A stretch of 64,000 bases of DNA from Saussurea involucrata (GCA_033807775.1 CM066314.1:148231429-148295428); one strand, 5' to 3'; counted from the stretch's first letter, positions 31,949 to 42,639 are shown. Notes: a model not told the origin generated them from the sequence alone. Program-made: numbers and translations.

Positions 31949-32814
31949 CTATCGTTCATGATCTTTCAGTTGACGAGAAGCATAAGCAATAACTTTCCCA
32001 CGCTGCATTAGAACACATCCCAATCCTAGTTTGGAAGCATCACTGTAAACAACAAAGTCATCGGAACCTTCAGGTAGTGACAAAATCGGTGCGCTACAAA
32101 GTCTTTCTTTCAATATTCTGAATGCTTCATCCTGTTCTGCTTTCCATTCAAACTTTATATTCTTTCGGGTCAACTTGGTTAAAGGCGTAGCGATACGAGA
32201 GAAATCTTGCATGAACTTTCGATAGTAGCCGGCTAAACCCAGAAAACTTCTTACTTCAGTTGGCGTTCTCGGCGGTTCCCACTTTTCAATTGCTTCTACT
32301 TTCATCGGATCAACTTGAATACCTTTCACGGAAACTACATATCCGAGAAGTTGAACTTCCCGAAGCCAGAATTCACATTTGGAGAATTTGGCGTACAACT
32401 GTTCCTTCTTTAACAACTCCAGAATCAAACGAAGATGTCGTGCATGTTCTTCTTTAGATCGGGAATAGATAAGGATATCATCGATAAACACAATAACAAA
32501 TTTATCGAGATAAGGCTTACATACCCGATTCATTAGATCCATAAAGGCAGCTGGGGCGTTCATCAGTCCGAAAGGCATTACTAGGAATTCGTAGTGACCA
32601 TACCTTGTGCGAAAACAGTTTTCAGAACATCTTCTTCTTTAACCTTCAGCTGGTGATAACCAGATCTTAGATCAATCTTGGAGAAATATCAAGCTCCAAC
32701 TAATTGATCAAAGAGGTCATCAATTCTGGGAAGCGGATACTTATTCTTGATCGTGCGCTTATTCAGTTCCCGATAATCAATGCACATCCTCATCGAACCA
32801 TCCTTCTTTTTCAC
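31949..32814 (-). pseudogene. Element D copy 2: reverse transcriptase fragment
   Basis: Carries VMPFGLMNAPAAF-type sequence, VFIDDILIYSR and LGLAGYYRKFMQDFSRIA, and runs into the start of RNase H. It shares the upstream frameshift with the main copy. It ends at TTTTTCACA near 32814, where it changes to LTR sequence of D across an A-rich junction. Confidence 0.88.
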
Positions 32815-33606
32815 AAAAAAACCTTATTCGTAAAACTCATCCGAAATTCAATACCGGAATGAAATAAAATAGCATACCGGAACTGGAATAAAATAGCATA
32901 CCAGAACTTTGTAAAAAAAATAGGTACCGGAACTTAAATTTTAAAACATACCGGGACTATCAAAGTTCAAATACCGGAACTCGTTTGGTTTAAATACCGG
33001 GACTCGTTTGTAATTAAAATACCGGGACATGGTTTAAAATACCGGAAGTTGATAAGTCCCGTACTGGAAGTCGAAATTACCGAGACTCTCCAATACCGGG
33101 AGTTTGCATACACTGGATCTAGTCAATACCGGGATTTGGAAAGAAATTACCGGGAGTCTCAAATACCGGGACTCTCAAGAACACAGTCGGTCCAAAATTT
33201 CAACCGAGTATCAACTAAAACTGATATAAATCGTAAAATTGATAAATCTAGACCGAAAGGAACTTACTACTAACGATTACAAACACAAAATGAAAAGAAA
33301 CTATACCTCAAATTGTCTCCAATTGATTTCCCTTCGAACCCTAAACGATCGATTGCTTTTTCTCTGTTTTCTCTCTTCTCTCTGCTCCAGAACACACACA
33401 CAGACCGACTTTATGAAGAAGGGTCTGAAGTCATTGGTTTATATATTAAACCAATTTATCCTTAAGGGTTTAAACTTTACGATAATGACCGAAATACCCC
33501 TAAACTTATAAAACTAACCCAAACTTACCCTAAACATCCAAATTTAAAGTTAACTAAATTTAACGAAAGAGAGAAATTAACTAACGAACTTACCCGGGGT
33601 ATTACA
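32815..33606 (-). repeat. Element D 3' LTR, truncated
   Basis: The outer part of the LTR ending CCCGGGGTATTACA at 33606, followed by the polypurine tract. It starts with a CCTTATTCGTAAAACTCATCC segment that is absent from the two complete LTRs but shared with 30405-30430, tying the two rearranged fragments together. Confidence 0.82.
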
Positions 33607-33625
33607 TCATCTCTCCCTTAAAAGA
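33607..33625 (-). promoter_or_regulatory. Element D polypurine tract
   Basis: CTTTTAAGGGAGAGATGA on the minus strand abuts the LTR start TGTAATACCCC. Element H has the nearly identical CTTTTAAGGGGGAGATGT. Confidence 0.85.
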
Positions 33626-33649
33626 ATTCCGTCCCGGAATTCGGTTAGG

Positions 33650-34317
33650 CGAAAAGGTACGGGTACTTAATTCTCATTTCTGATTCTGATTCCCAAGTAG
33701 CATCCTGCCCTTTATGATGTCGCCACTGAACCTTTACTTGGTTGATCTCCTTACCATTCCGCTAAATTTTGACTTTACTGTCAACAATGGCTTCAGGTTC
33801 CTCCACGTAATTCAGCCTTTCATCAACCTGTATATCTGGTAGAGCAACTACTTGTTCTGGTGTAACTAAACACTTTCGAAAATTTGACACGTGGAAAGCG
33901 TTGTGGATTCTGCTTAACTCAGACGGAAGATCCAACCTGTAGGCTACTTCACCGATTCTTTCTGTAATTGCAAACGGTCCGATGTACCCTTGACTAAGCT
34001 TACCTTGTTTCCCAAATCGAATGACTCCCTTCCAAGGTGAGACTTTTAACATTACGAAATCTCCAACTTGGAATTCTAACGGTTTTCGGCGCCGGTCAGC
34101 ATAGCTTTTCTGTCTGTTGAGCTACTTTCAATCGTTCCCGAATCTGAGTAATCTTATCCGCGGTTAACTGAACTATATCTGGCCCTGCTAACTGTTTCTC
34201 TCCCACTTCGTTCCAACACAGAGGAGTCCGACATTTTCTACCATATAGAACTTCGAACGGTGCCGCTTGTATGCTGGAATGATAACTGTTATTGTAGGCA
34301 AATTCGATTAACGGCAA
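33650..34317 (-). pseudogene. Element D integrase C-terminus and chromodomain region
   Basis: Two open pieces, 34096-34317 and 33762-34052, encode LIEFAYNNSYHSSI, FEVLYGRKCRTPLCW, then VMLKVSPWKGVIRFGKQGKL and YRLDLPSELSRIHNAFHVSN. The chromodomain follows at lower coordinates in a disrupted frame. An indel near 34055-34100 separates the two pieces. Confidence 0.82.
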
Positions 34318-35352
34318 ATGCTTATCCTATGATCCCCGAAAATCAACAATGCAGGCCCGTAGCATATCTTCTAAAGTCTGAATTGTTCATTCACTCTGAC
34401 CGTCTGTTTGAGGATGATATGTTGTACTTAGCTTTATTTGCGTTCCCATTTCTTTTTGAAAACTCCTCCAGAACCTTGAAGTAAAACGACTATCGCGATC
34501 CGAAATAATCGAGATTGGAACTCCATGTCGAGTCACTATCTCATCGATGTACAACTTGGCTAGTCTTTCCAACGAATATGTTTCTTTTATCGGTAGGAAG
34601 TGAGCAGACTTTGTCAATCTGTCAACGATCACCCAAATGGCATCAAATCCTTTTGGAGTCCTTGGTAACTTCGTGATGAAATCTGTAGTAATCTGATCCC
34701 ATTTCCACATAGGTATTTCCAAACGTTGTAATTGACCAAAAGGTTTTTGATGTTCAATCTTTACTTTCTTACAAGTGGTGCAACTTTCTACATGCTGAGC
34801 AATACTTCTTTTCATTCCCGGCCACCAGTAAAATTGTCGTAGATCTTTATACATCTTATTCGTACCTGGATGAATAGAGAAACGAGATTGATGAGCTTCT
34901 TGTAGTACTCGATCACGTAAACCACCCAAACGAGGCACCCAAATTCTGTTTCCCAAACACAGTAACCCACGATCATCTGCTTTGAGTGTTTCTGATATAC
35001 CCATTAACCGTTCTGGTTTCAAGTTTTCCTCTTGAAAGGCTTCTACTTGACACTTCTTTAATTCTTCGAAGATGTTATGTAGAAGTTCAGCTCGTAATGC
35101 AATTACTTTTATAGTTCCGCTTCTCTCTTGGCGACTCAGTGCATCAGCTACCACATTTGCCTTTCCCGGATGATAGAGAATTTCACAGTCGTAATCATTC
35201 ACCAGTTCTAACCATCTTCTTTGCCTCATATTCAATTCCCGCTGATCGAAAAGATGTTGAAGGCTCTTATGATCGGTAAAAATTTGACATTTAGAACCAT
35301 ACAGATAATGTCTCCAAATCTTCAACGCGAAAACAACTGCTGCGAGTTCCAT
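34318..35352 (-). pseudogene. Element D RNase H and integrase core
   Basis: RNase H C-terminal half (ELAAVVFALKIWRHYLYG, FTDHKSLQHLF), zinc-binding HPGTNKMYKDLRQFYWWPG with SCTTCKKVK, and the integrase core with both Asp motifs. A TGA at 34384-34386 falls immediately before the TIQTLEDML block, and a TAG follows at a conserved Trp. Both changes fit C-to-T decay. Confidence 0.9.
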
Positions 35353-35367
35353 GTCGTGTGTAGGATA

Positions 35368-35997
35368 CTATCGTTCATGATCTTTCAGTTGACGAGAAGC
35401 ATAAGCAATAACTTTCCCACACTGCATTAGAACACATCCCAATCCTAGTTTGGAAGCATCACTGTAAACAACAAAGTCATCGGAACCTTCAGGTAGTGAC
35501 AAAATCGGTGCGCTACAAAGTCTTTCTTTCAATATTCTGAATGCTTCATCCTGTTCTGCTTTCCATTCAAACTTTATATTCTTTCGGGTCAGCTTGGTTA
35601 AAGGCGTAGCGATACGAGAGAAATCTTGTATGAACTTTCGATAGTAGCCGGCTAAACCCAGAAAACTTCTTACTTCAGTTGGCGTTCTCGGCGGTTCCCA
35701 CTTTTCAATTGATTCTACTTTCATCGGATCAACTTGAGTACCTTTCTCGGAAACTACATGTCCGAGAAATTGAACTTCCCGAAGCCAGAATTCACATTTG
35801 GAAAATTTGGCGTACAACTGTTCCTTCTTTAACAACTCCAGAATCAAACGAAGATGTCGTGCGTGTTCTTCTTTAGATCGGGAATAGATAAGGATATCAT
35901 CGATAAACACAATAACAAATTTATCGAGATAAGGCTTACATACCCGATTCATTAGATCCATAAAGGCAGCTGGGGCATTCATCAGTCCGAAAGGCAT
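35368..35997 (-). pseudogene. Element D reverse transcriptase, catalytic half
   Basis: Starts MPFGLMNAPAAFMDLMN and contains VFIDDILIYSRSKEEHARHL, FLGHVVSEKG, LGLAGYYRKFIQDFSRIA and the beginning of RNase H (VVYSDASKLGLGCVLMQ). It is interrupted upstream by a one-base frameshift near 36020 and downstream by a stop in DHER/YPTHD. Confidence 0.92.
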
Positions 35998-36107
35998 TAC
36001 TAGGAATTCGTAGTGACCATACCTTGTGCAAAAACAGTTTTCAGAACATCTTCTTCTTTAACCTTCAGCTGGTGATAACCAGATCTTAGATCAATCTTGG
36101 AGAAATA

Positions 36108-36962
36108 TCAAGCTCCAACTAATTGATCAAAGAGGTCATCAATTCTGGGAAGCGGATACTTATTCTTGATCGTGCGCTTATTCAGTTCCCGATAATCAAT
36201 GCACATCCTCATTGAACCATCCTTCTTTTTCACAAACAGAACCGGTGCTCCCCACGGCGAAGAACTGGGTCTGATGAAGCCCTTATCTGAAAGATCTTGC
36301 AGTTGTGTCATCATTTCTTTCATCTCTGGAGGTGCTAAGCGATACGGTGCACGGGCAACATGAGCGGCTCCAGGAATCAGATCTATACCAAACTCTACTT
36401 GTCTAACGGGCGGAAGACTATTCAAGTCTTCTGGGAAAACTTCCGGAAATTCACAAACCACCGGAATATCTTCCAACTTATTCTTTTCTAGCTTAGTATC
36501 TATCACATAAGCTAAATAACTCGGGCAGCCTTTATTAACACACTTACGAGCTTTCATCAAAGAGATAAGGCAAGACTGATGATTTCTACGGTCACCATAT
36601 ATCACTACCGGTCCCTTCTCAGGTAAGACAACATTGATCAACTTCTTATCACAAACAATACTAGCCTGATTCTTGGCTAACCAATCCATTCCTACTACCA
36701 CATCAAACTCAAGTAGAGCTATAGGAAACAACTGGATAGGTACTCCACACCCATCTATATTTATCACACAACTATCGAATACCTCTTTAACTGATACCTG
36801 ATTGTCATTTGCAGTATCTACCATTAAAGCATGATCTAACAATTTAGGCTCTAAATGCATAACGACAGCAAAAATAGGAGACACAAACGATCGGTTTGCA
36901 CCGGAGTCAAATAACACTTTAGCACGTGTAGAGTTTATCAAAAAATGTACATGTAACCACAT
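36108..36962 (-). pseudogene. Element D protease and reverse transcriptase N-terminus
   Basis: The protease active site is intact: VLFDSGANRSFVSP, then VVVGMDWLAKNQASIV. After a linker come VEFGIDLIPGAA, APYRLAPPEMKEMMTQLQ, RPSSSPWGAPVLFVKKKDG and NKRTIKNKYPLPRIDDLFDQL. The frame ends at 36108 where YFSKIDLRSG should follow. Of the three chromovirus proteases here, only this one keeps the full DSG motif. Confidence 0.92.
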
Positions 36963-38205
36963 CAGGAGTTTCCTCCGCTTCTTGTGCGGTCATCTGAAAG
37001 GCCCGACCCCTTGCCCTTGGTAGCTCTGGCCTTGGTACTACTGACTTAACACCTGTTGGTCTCACTGACGTACCACCCTGCTGTACTCTCCCCCGCAGAC
37101 AATCTGACTGGATGTGATCCGGAGAATTACATAAGAAACAAAATCGCGTTACCTGGCAATCTTTAGCAATATGACCGGTCTTTCCACACCTATAACAAAC
37201 CCGGGAGTCAACTTGACAATTTCCTTGATGAACACGGTTGCATCTTGGACAAGGTCTTTCCGCTGGTCTAAAAGGTGTACGACTATCAAATCTCTGAAAT
37301 CTGGACTTCTTTGGATCGTACTGTGGTCCTTCCCATTTTCTCTTCCCAACACTCTTATCACCAACGTCTCTCCTATTATCCCGTTCCACATTTTCCGCGG
37401 CATCTACGGCGGCTGAGAAGGTATCGGGTCCTTTTGCGATCACTAGCTTTCTAATTTCTGAATTTAATCCGAAAATAAACCTTTCCATCTTCAGTGTCTC
37501 CGTAGCAACATAGTACTCTGCAAAACGAGACTTCTCCAGGAAACGAGCTGTATAATCCCTAACCGATAAACTTCCCTGTTGCAGGTTCATGAATTCTTCC
37601 TCCAGTTGTCTGACTGCTGCTTGAGGACAAAATTGTCTTTTGAAAGCTGTTGTGAATTCGTCCCAAGTAAAAGTATAGTATACATCAGATCCTCTAGAGG
37701 TAATAAGAGCCTCCCACCAATATAGAGCATCTGCTTTCAACATCGCATTTCCATATAGCACTTTAGCTTCTTCTGCACACTTGCTGGTCTTAAAGACAAC
37801 TTCTATTTCTTTTAGCCACCTCATGGCCTTCACTGGATCTCTCTCCCCTGCATAAGTTGGAGGTTTGCAACTTAAGAACATCTTATAATCACACTTCCTT
37901 GGCACTGGTATGACAGTAGAGGTAATGGGCATCTCGTCTTCCAGACTAGGATCTGGTATATCGGTTTCAGTGTGACGGGTTCGATCAAACATAGCTTGTA
38001 TATTGGCTTGAAGTCTTCCCATTTCAGCCGTCAAATCGTCCCTCGTAAGAAATTCAGTACCTCGCGGCTGAACTCTGCCCCCAGTTCTGCCTCCAGTTCT
38101 GCCTCCACCACGCTCTCCCCCTCTTCCCCCCGTTCCGACCGTTGGATTCGTTCTATTTGGATTTCCTTCCCCTTCTCTATTCGTACGTCGTGTACCACTT
38201 GCCAT
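36919..38205 (-). CDS. Element D gag polyprotein
   Basis: A 428-codon frame from an ATG about 90 bp downstream of the TGGCCA hairpin. N-terminal Arg-Gly-rich tract (about residues 25-50), capsid region (FLSCKPPTYAGERDPVKAM, ALYWWEAL, FKRQFCPQAAVRQLEEEF, VRDYTARFLEKSRFAEYY), KRKWEGP, then three knuckles: CPRCNRVHQGNC, CYRCGKTGHIAKDC and CFLCNSPDHIQSDC. The short first knuckle recurs in A and B. A frameshift near 36950 separates it from protease; otherwise the reading is clean, so gag may be intact up to that point. Confidence 0.88.
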   Translation of the reverse strand: MASGTRRTNREGEGNPNRTNPTVGTGGRGGERGGGRTGGRTGGRVQPRGTEFLTRDDLTAEMGRLQANIQAMFDRTRHTETDIPDPSLEDEMPITSTVIPVPRKCDYKMFLSCKPPTYAGERDPVKAMRWLKEIEVVFKTSKCAEEAKVLYGNAMLKADALYWWEALITSRGSDVYYTFTWDEFTTAFKRQFCPQAAVRQLEEEFMNLQQGSLSVRDYTARFLEKSRFAEYYVATETLKMERFIFGLNSEIRKLVIAKGPDTFSAAVDAAENVERDNRRDVGDKSVGKRKWEGPQYDPKKSRFQRFDSRTPFRPAERPCPRCNRVHQGNCQVDSRVCYRCGKTGHIAKDCQVTRFCFLCNSPDHIQSDCLRGRVQQGGTSVRPTGVKSVVPRPELPRARGRAFQMTAQEAEETPDVVTCTFFDKLYTC

Positions 38206-38465
38206 TCTGTATATTTAACAAGGTTAATATACATATAAGCACATACCCCATATAATAAGGTATTCCAGTTCAAACATGTACCTGTAAGTTCATGATTACA
38301 CTGGCCAGGTGTAATTTGAAATTACCTTACATGATGTTCCTTCTACCTTTTATATTTAGCATCCTAAGGTTCTAAAATAATAGGGACATCCTACTTCACA
38401 TGCAGTTTAAGTCTAGGTATAGATCCGAATACCTAAATCCCTTAAACTAGGGCTCTGATACCATC
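38206..38465 (-). promoter_or_regulatory. Element D leader with primer site and two hairpins
   Basis: The primer site reads TGGTATCAGAGCC on the minus strand (38463-38451). Hairpin 1 beside it: outer AGTTTAAG/CTTAAACT (38404-38411, 38441-38448), inner TAGGTAT/ATACCTA (38414-38420, 38429-38435). Hairpin 2: perfect 7-bp stem ATTACAC/GTGTAAT (38295-38301, 38309-38315) with loop TGGCCAG containing self-complementary TGGCCA. Roughly 235 bp here are about 90 percent identical to the leader of H. Confidence 0.8.
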
Positions 38466-40042
38466 TGTAACGACCCGATTCCCAAACATGCATCAAATAA
38501 CATATATTGCATAACATTGTTACATTACAAAAGATACATCATAAACATTTACGGTCCCTTAGTCCTTACAATCATAACAAGTATTTCCTTCCCAACTTTT
38601 TGCTAATTATTAACAAAGTTATATCTACAAAACATGACGTGATCTTCAAAACACAAGTCTTCCAAAAAGCTAGCCATAGATTAATCTTCTCATTTGCTCT
38701 TACTTGATCCACGACCTGGAATACATATTTTTAAAACAAAATGAGGGTTATACCTAATGGTCTAGTGAGAAATCCCTGTCACTTTAGAAATCAATTTCAC
38801 AAACACCATATACATAACACACATACAAATACCAATTATGACTCATGCATCATGTACTTCATTCTCTTGGCCATATTAATTGGTTGCGAGCCAATTAATT
38901 ATATATCTCTGCTGCACTTAAATACAGCCAACTCCGCTGTCCCTCCGTACAGCCAACTCCACCGGTCGTAAGCCCGGCCAACTTGTACTCATGTAGTGTA
39001 ATACTCATATAAACATTATATGCACATTATTACACTATTCATAACATTCTCATTCCACATATATGTATTCCAATTTTGAAAACATTTTAAAGTAAAACTC
39101 ACCTGTTTGCTTATCAAAACTCTTCCAAGACTTTCCAAAAGATTCAGTCTTTCACTCCAAATTCACAGTATTTGAAATCATTTAAATACAAATATCTCTT
39201 TACCAATCGAACACATAAGACTCTCTAGCAGGCTGAGAATCCTAAATAACCTATCAAACTCTTATCCTCAATTGTTCCCCTACGACGACTTAGCACGGGG
39301 GTTCCGAAATTCAATACCGGAATGAAATAAAATAACATACCGAAACTTTGTAAAAAAATAGGTACCGGAACTTAAATTTTAAAACATACTGGGACTCTCA
39401 AAGCTCAAATACCGAAACTCGTTTGGTTTAAATACCGGGACTCGTTTGTAATTAAAATACTGGGACTTGGTTTAAAATACCGGAAGTTGATAAGTCCCGT
39501 ACCGGAAGTCGAAATTACCGAGACTCTCCAATACCGGGAGTTTGCATACACCGGATCTAATCAATACCGGGATTTGGAAAGAAATTACCGGGAGTCTCAA
39601 ATACCGGGACTCTCAAGAACACAGTCGGTCCAAAATTTCAAGCGAGTATCAACTAAAACTGATATAAATCGTAAAATTGATAAATCTAGACCGAAAGGAA
39701 CTTACTACTAACGATTACAAACACAAAATGAAAAGAAACTATACCTCAAATTGTCTCCAATTGATTTCCCTTCGAACCCTAAACGATCGATTGCTTTTTC
39801 TCTGTTTTCTCTCTTCTCTCTGCTCCAGAACACACACAGACCGACTTTATGAAGAAGGGTCTGAAGTCATTGGTTTATATATTAAACCAATTTATCCTTA
39901 AGGGTTTAAACTTTACGATAATGACTGAAATACCCCTAAACTTATAAAACTAACCCAAACTTACCCTAAACATCCAAATTTAAAGTTAACTAAATTTAAC
40001 GAAAGAGAGAAATTAACTAACGAACTTACCCGGGGTATTACA
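38466..40042 (-). repeat. Element D 5' LTR, complete
   Basis: TGTAACGACCCG at 38466 to GTATTACA at 40042, followed by the CACTA target duplication and resumption of B RT. TTTATATA at 39874-39881, TATATAAA on the minus strand, is a plausible TATA box. The CCGGGACT tract lies at about 39310-39615. Confidence 0.93.
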
Positions 40043-40046
40043 CACT

Positions 40047-42614
40047 ATGAGAATGTGCATCGACTATCGGGAGCTGAATAAGGCGACTATTAAGAATAAG
40101 TACCCACTTCCAAGGATTGATGATTTGTTTGATCAACTCCAAGGTGTGGGATACTTTTCAAAAATTGATCTAAGGTCGGGCTATCATCAAGTACGAGTAA
40201 GGGATGAAGATGTTCCCAAAACGGCGTTCAGAATGAGGTATGAGCATTATGAATTTCTTGTGATGCCATTCGGGTTGACAAATGCTCCAGTTGTGTTCTT
40301 GGATTTAATGAACAAAGTATTTCGACCATTTTTAGACAAGTCTGTCATTGTGTTCATTGATGACATACTTGTTTATTCAAAGAATGAAGCCGATCACGAA
40401 TATCACCTTCGTGAAGTCTTAAATATTCTAAGGAAAGAGAAATTGTATGCAAAATTCTCCAAGTGTGAATTTTGGTTAAAAGAAGTACAATTTCCTTGTC
40501 ATGTAATTACTTCTGAAGGGGTCAAAGTAGATCCAGCGAAGATAGAAGCAATGACGAACTGGGAGACACCAAAGTGCGCATCAGAGATAAGGAGTTTCTT
40601 GGGTCTGACCGGTTATTATCGGAGGTTTATAAAAGATTTTTCAAAGATCGCTTCTGCCTTGACCATTCTGACTCGAAAAAATGTAAAGTTTGTATGGACT
40701 GAAAAGCAAGAGTCAGCTTTCAGGACATTACGACGGAAGCTGTGTGAAGCTCCTATTCGTGCACTACCGGAAGGAACGGAAGATTTGGTCGTGTATAGTG
40801 ATGCGTCAAAGATGGGTTTGGGATGTGTGTTGATGCAATGCGGCAAGGTGATTGCTTATGCATCAAGACAACTCAAGGAACATGAGAAGAATTACCCTAC
40901 CCATGACTTAGAGCTTGCAGCGGTAGTGTTTGCATTGAAATTATGGCGACATTATCTGTATAGAACGAAGTGCACTCTTTTCACTGATCATAAGAGCTTG
41001 AAGCATGTCTTTGATCAGAAAGAGTTGAACATGAGGCAGCGGCGTTGGTTAGAACTACTTAAAGACTATGATTGTGAATTACATTACCATCCCGGTAAAG
41101 CAAATGTAATGGCTGATGCTTTAAGTAGAAAAGAATACAGTGGGTGCTTGAAATCAACTAACGCTAGAATTGATGTGACATCGAGTCTGATTGAAAGAAT
41201 AAAAGCGGAACAAGCGGAGGCCTTATTGGAAGAAAATATGAAAGAGGAAGTTATGATTAAACAACGTCTTCAACTGACTAAAGATGGACGTGGGGTCAAA
41301 CTGTTCCAAGGCCGCGTTTGGGCGCCAAAGGTGGGAGGAAATCGAGAGTTAATTCTTGAAGACGCCCACAAATCCAAGTATTCTATACATCCTGGTAGTA
41401 CTAAGATGTATCGGGATCTGAAACTACACTATTGGTGGCCAGCTATGAAGCTAGATATGGCACAATGTGTAGAGAAATGTGTTACATGTTCGTTGGTAAA
41501 GGATGAACATCAACGACCTTATGGGAGCCTACAGTCTTTAGAAATTCTTGAATGGAAATGGGATAAGATTACCATGGACTTTGTAACTAAGTTACCAAGG
41601 ACGTTGAAAGGTAACGATACCATTTGGGTAATCGTGGATCGGTTAACCAAAAGTGCTCACTTTCTGGAAATGAAAGAAGCATCACCGATTGATAAGTTAG
41701 CCAAGATTTATATTGATGAAGTGGTGTCGAGACACGGTATACCTGTGTCTATAGTTTCTGACAGTGACAGCCGATTTACTTCAAGGTTTTGGCAGTCACT
41801 ACAAGAAGAACTGGGCACAAGAGTAAATTTGAGCACTGCTTACCACCCACAAACGGACGGGCAAAGTGAAAGAACTATTCAGACTTTGGAAGACATGCTC
41901 AGGTCATGTGTGATTTATTTTGGAGGTAACTGGGATACGCATTTACCTTTAGTGGAGTTTGCGTACAACAATAGTTATCATTCCAGTATTGGAAGAGCAC
42001 CTTTCGAAGCATTATATGGGCGGAAATGTAGAACTCCAGTATGTTGGTTAGAAGCCGGAGAAAAGCAATTTGCTGGTCCTGAAATTGTACAACAAACGGA
42101 CGATAAAGTGAAAGAGATTCGGAAACACATGAACGCGGCTCAAGATCGACAAAAGAGTTATGCCGATCTGAAAAGAAGGCCGAAAGAATTCCAAGTTGGG
42201 GAGCGTGTGATGCTTAAGGTATCCCCGTGGAAGGGTGTGATAAGGTTTGGAAAACATGGAAAGCTGAGTCTTCGTTTTCTAGGACCTTTCACTATAACCA
42301 AGCGAGTAGGGCTTCAAGTCTATCAGTTGGATCTTCCACCTGAATTGGAAGGAATCCACAATACCTTCCATGTCTGTTACCTTCGGAAATGCTTAGCCGA
42401 AGAGGAAAATGTTATACCACTTTCTGAAATAAGAGTGGATGAGAAGAGTCGTTGCGTGGAGGAACCGGAAGCAATTTTGGAAAGAACGACTAAGAAACTA
42501 CGACATAAGGAAGTGGTCATGGTTAAAGTACAATGGAAACATCACAGAGGTGCTAACGTGACGTGGGAAGCTGAAGAGGATATAAGGAACAAATATCCTC
42601 ATCTATTTACCTAA
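40047..42614 (+). CDS. Element B pol: RT, RNase H, integrase, chromodomain (855 codons)
   Basis: One open frame, starting where D ends, so the ATG is an internal Met and not the original start. RT: YFSKIDLRSGYHQ, VMPFGLTNAP, VFIDDILVYSK. RNase H: VVYSDASKMGLGCVLMQ, FTDHKSLKHVF, HPGKANVMADALSRK. Integrase: HPGSTKMYRDLKLHYWWP with CVTC, then MDFVTKLPRT, VSDSDSRFTSRFW and HPQTDGQSERTIQ. C-terminus: chromodomain VMVKVQWKHHRGANVTWE with NKYPHLF. All catalytic acidic residues seen are present, yet gag-protease is broken and D splits RT, so the element cannot act alone. Confidence 0.93.
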   Translation: MRMCIDYRELNKATIKNKYPLPRIDDLFDQLQGVGYFSKIDLRSGYHQVRVRDEDVPKTAFRMRYEHYEFLVMPFGLTNAPVVFLDLMNKVFRPFLDKSVIVFIDDILVYSKNEADHEYHLREVLNILRKEKLYAKFSKCEFWLKEVQFPCHVITSEGVKVDPAKIEAMTNWETPKCASEIRSFLGLTGYYRRFIKDFSKIASALTILTRKNVKFVWTEKQESAFRTLRRKLCEAPIRALPEGTEDLVVYSDASKMGLGCVLMQCGKVIAYASRQLKEHEKNYPTHDLELAAVVFALKLWRHYLYRTKCTLFTDHKSLKHVFDQKELNMRQRRWLELLKDYDCELHYHPGKANVMADALSRKEYSGCLKSTNARIDVTSSLIERIKAEQAEALLEENMKEEVMIKQRLQLTKDGRGVKLFQGRVWAPKVGGNRELILEDAHKSKYSIHPGSTKMYRDLKLHYWWPAMKLDMAQCVEKCVTCSLVKDEHQRPYGSLQSLEILEWKWDKITMDFVTKLPRTLKGNDTIWVIVDRLTKSAHFLEMKEASPIDKLAKIYIDEVVSRHGIPVSIVSDSDSRFTSRFWQSLQEELGTRVNLSTAYHPQTDGQSERTIQTLEDMLRSCVIYFGGNWDTHLPLVEFAYNNSYHSSIGRAPFEALYGRKCRTPVCWLEAGEKQFAGPEIVQQTDDKVKEIRKHMNAAQDRQKSYADLKRRPKEFQVGERVMLKVSPWKGVIRFGKHGKLSLRFLGPFTITKRVGLQVYQLDLPPELEGIHNTFHVCYLRKCLAEEENVIPLSEIRVDEKSRCVEEPEAILERTTKKLRHKEVVMVKVQWKHHRGANVTWEAEEDIRNKYPHLFT

Positions 42615-42639
42615 CTTTGATTTCGAGGACGAAATCATT

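Larger units (their letters stand above)
28602..40042 (-). mobile_element. Element D complex: rearranged nested chromovirus copies inside element B
   Basis: Minus-strand chromovirus material. From left: a complete LTR (28602-30187), a duplicated piece of B RT (30188-30372), an LTR fragment (30373-30766), short RT fragment (30767-30886), pol fragment (30887-32814), partial LTR (32815-33606), near-complete internal region (33607-38465), and complete LTR (38466-40042). CACTA occurs at 28597, 30188 and 40043, so the same target duplication is present three times. This is best explained by one insertion followed by duplication and deletion. Confidence 0.88.
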
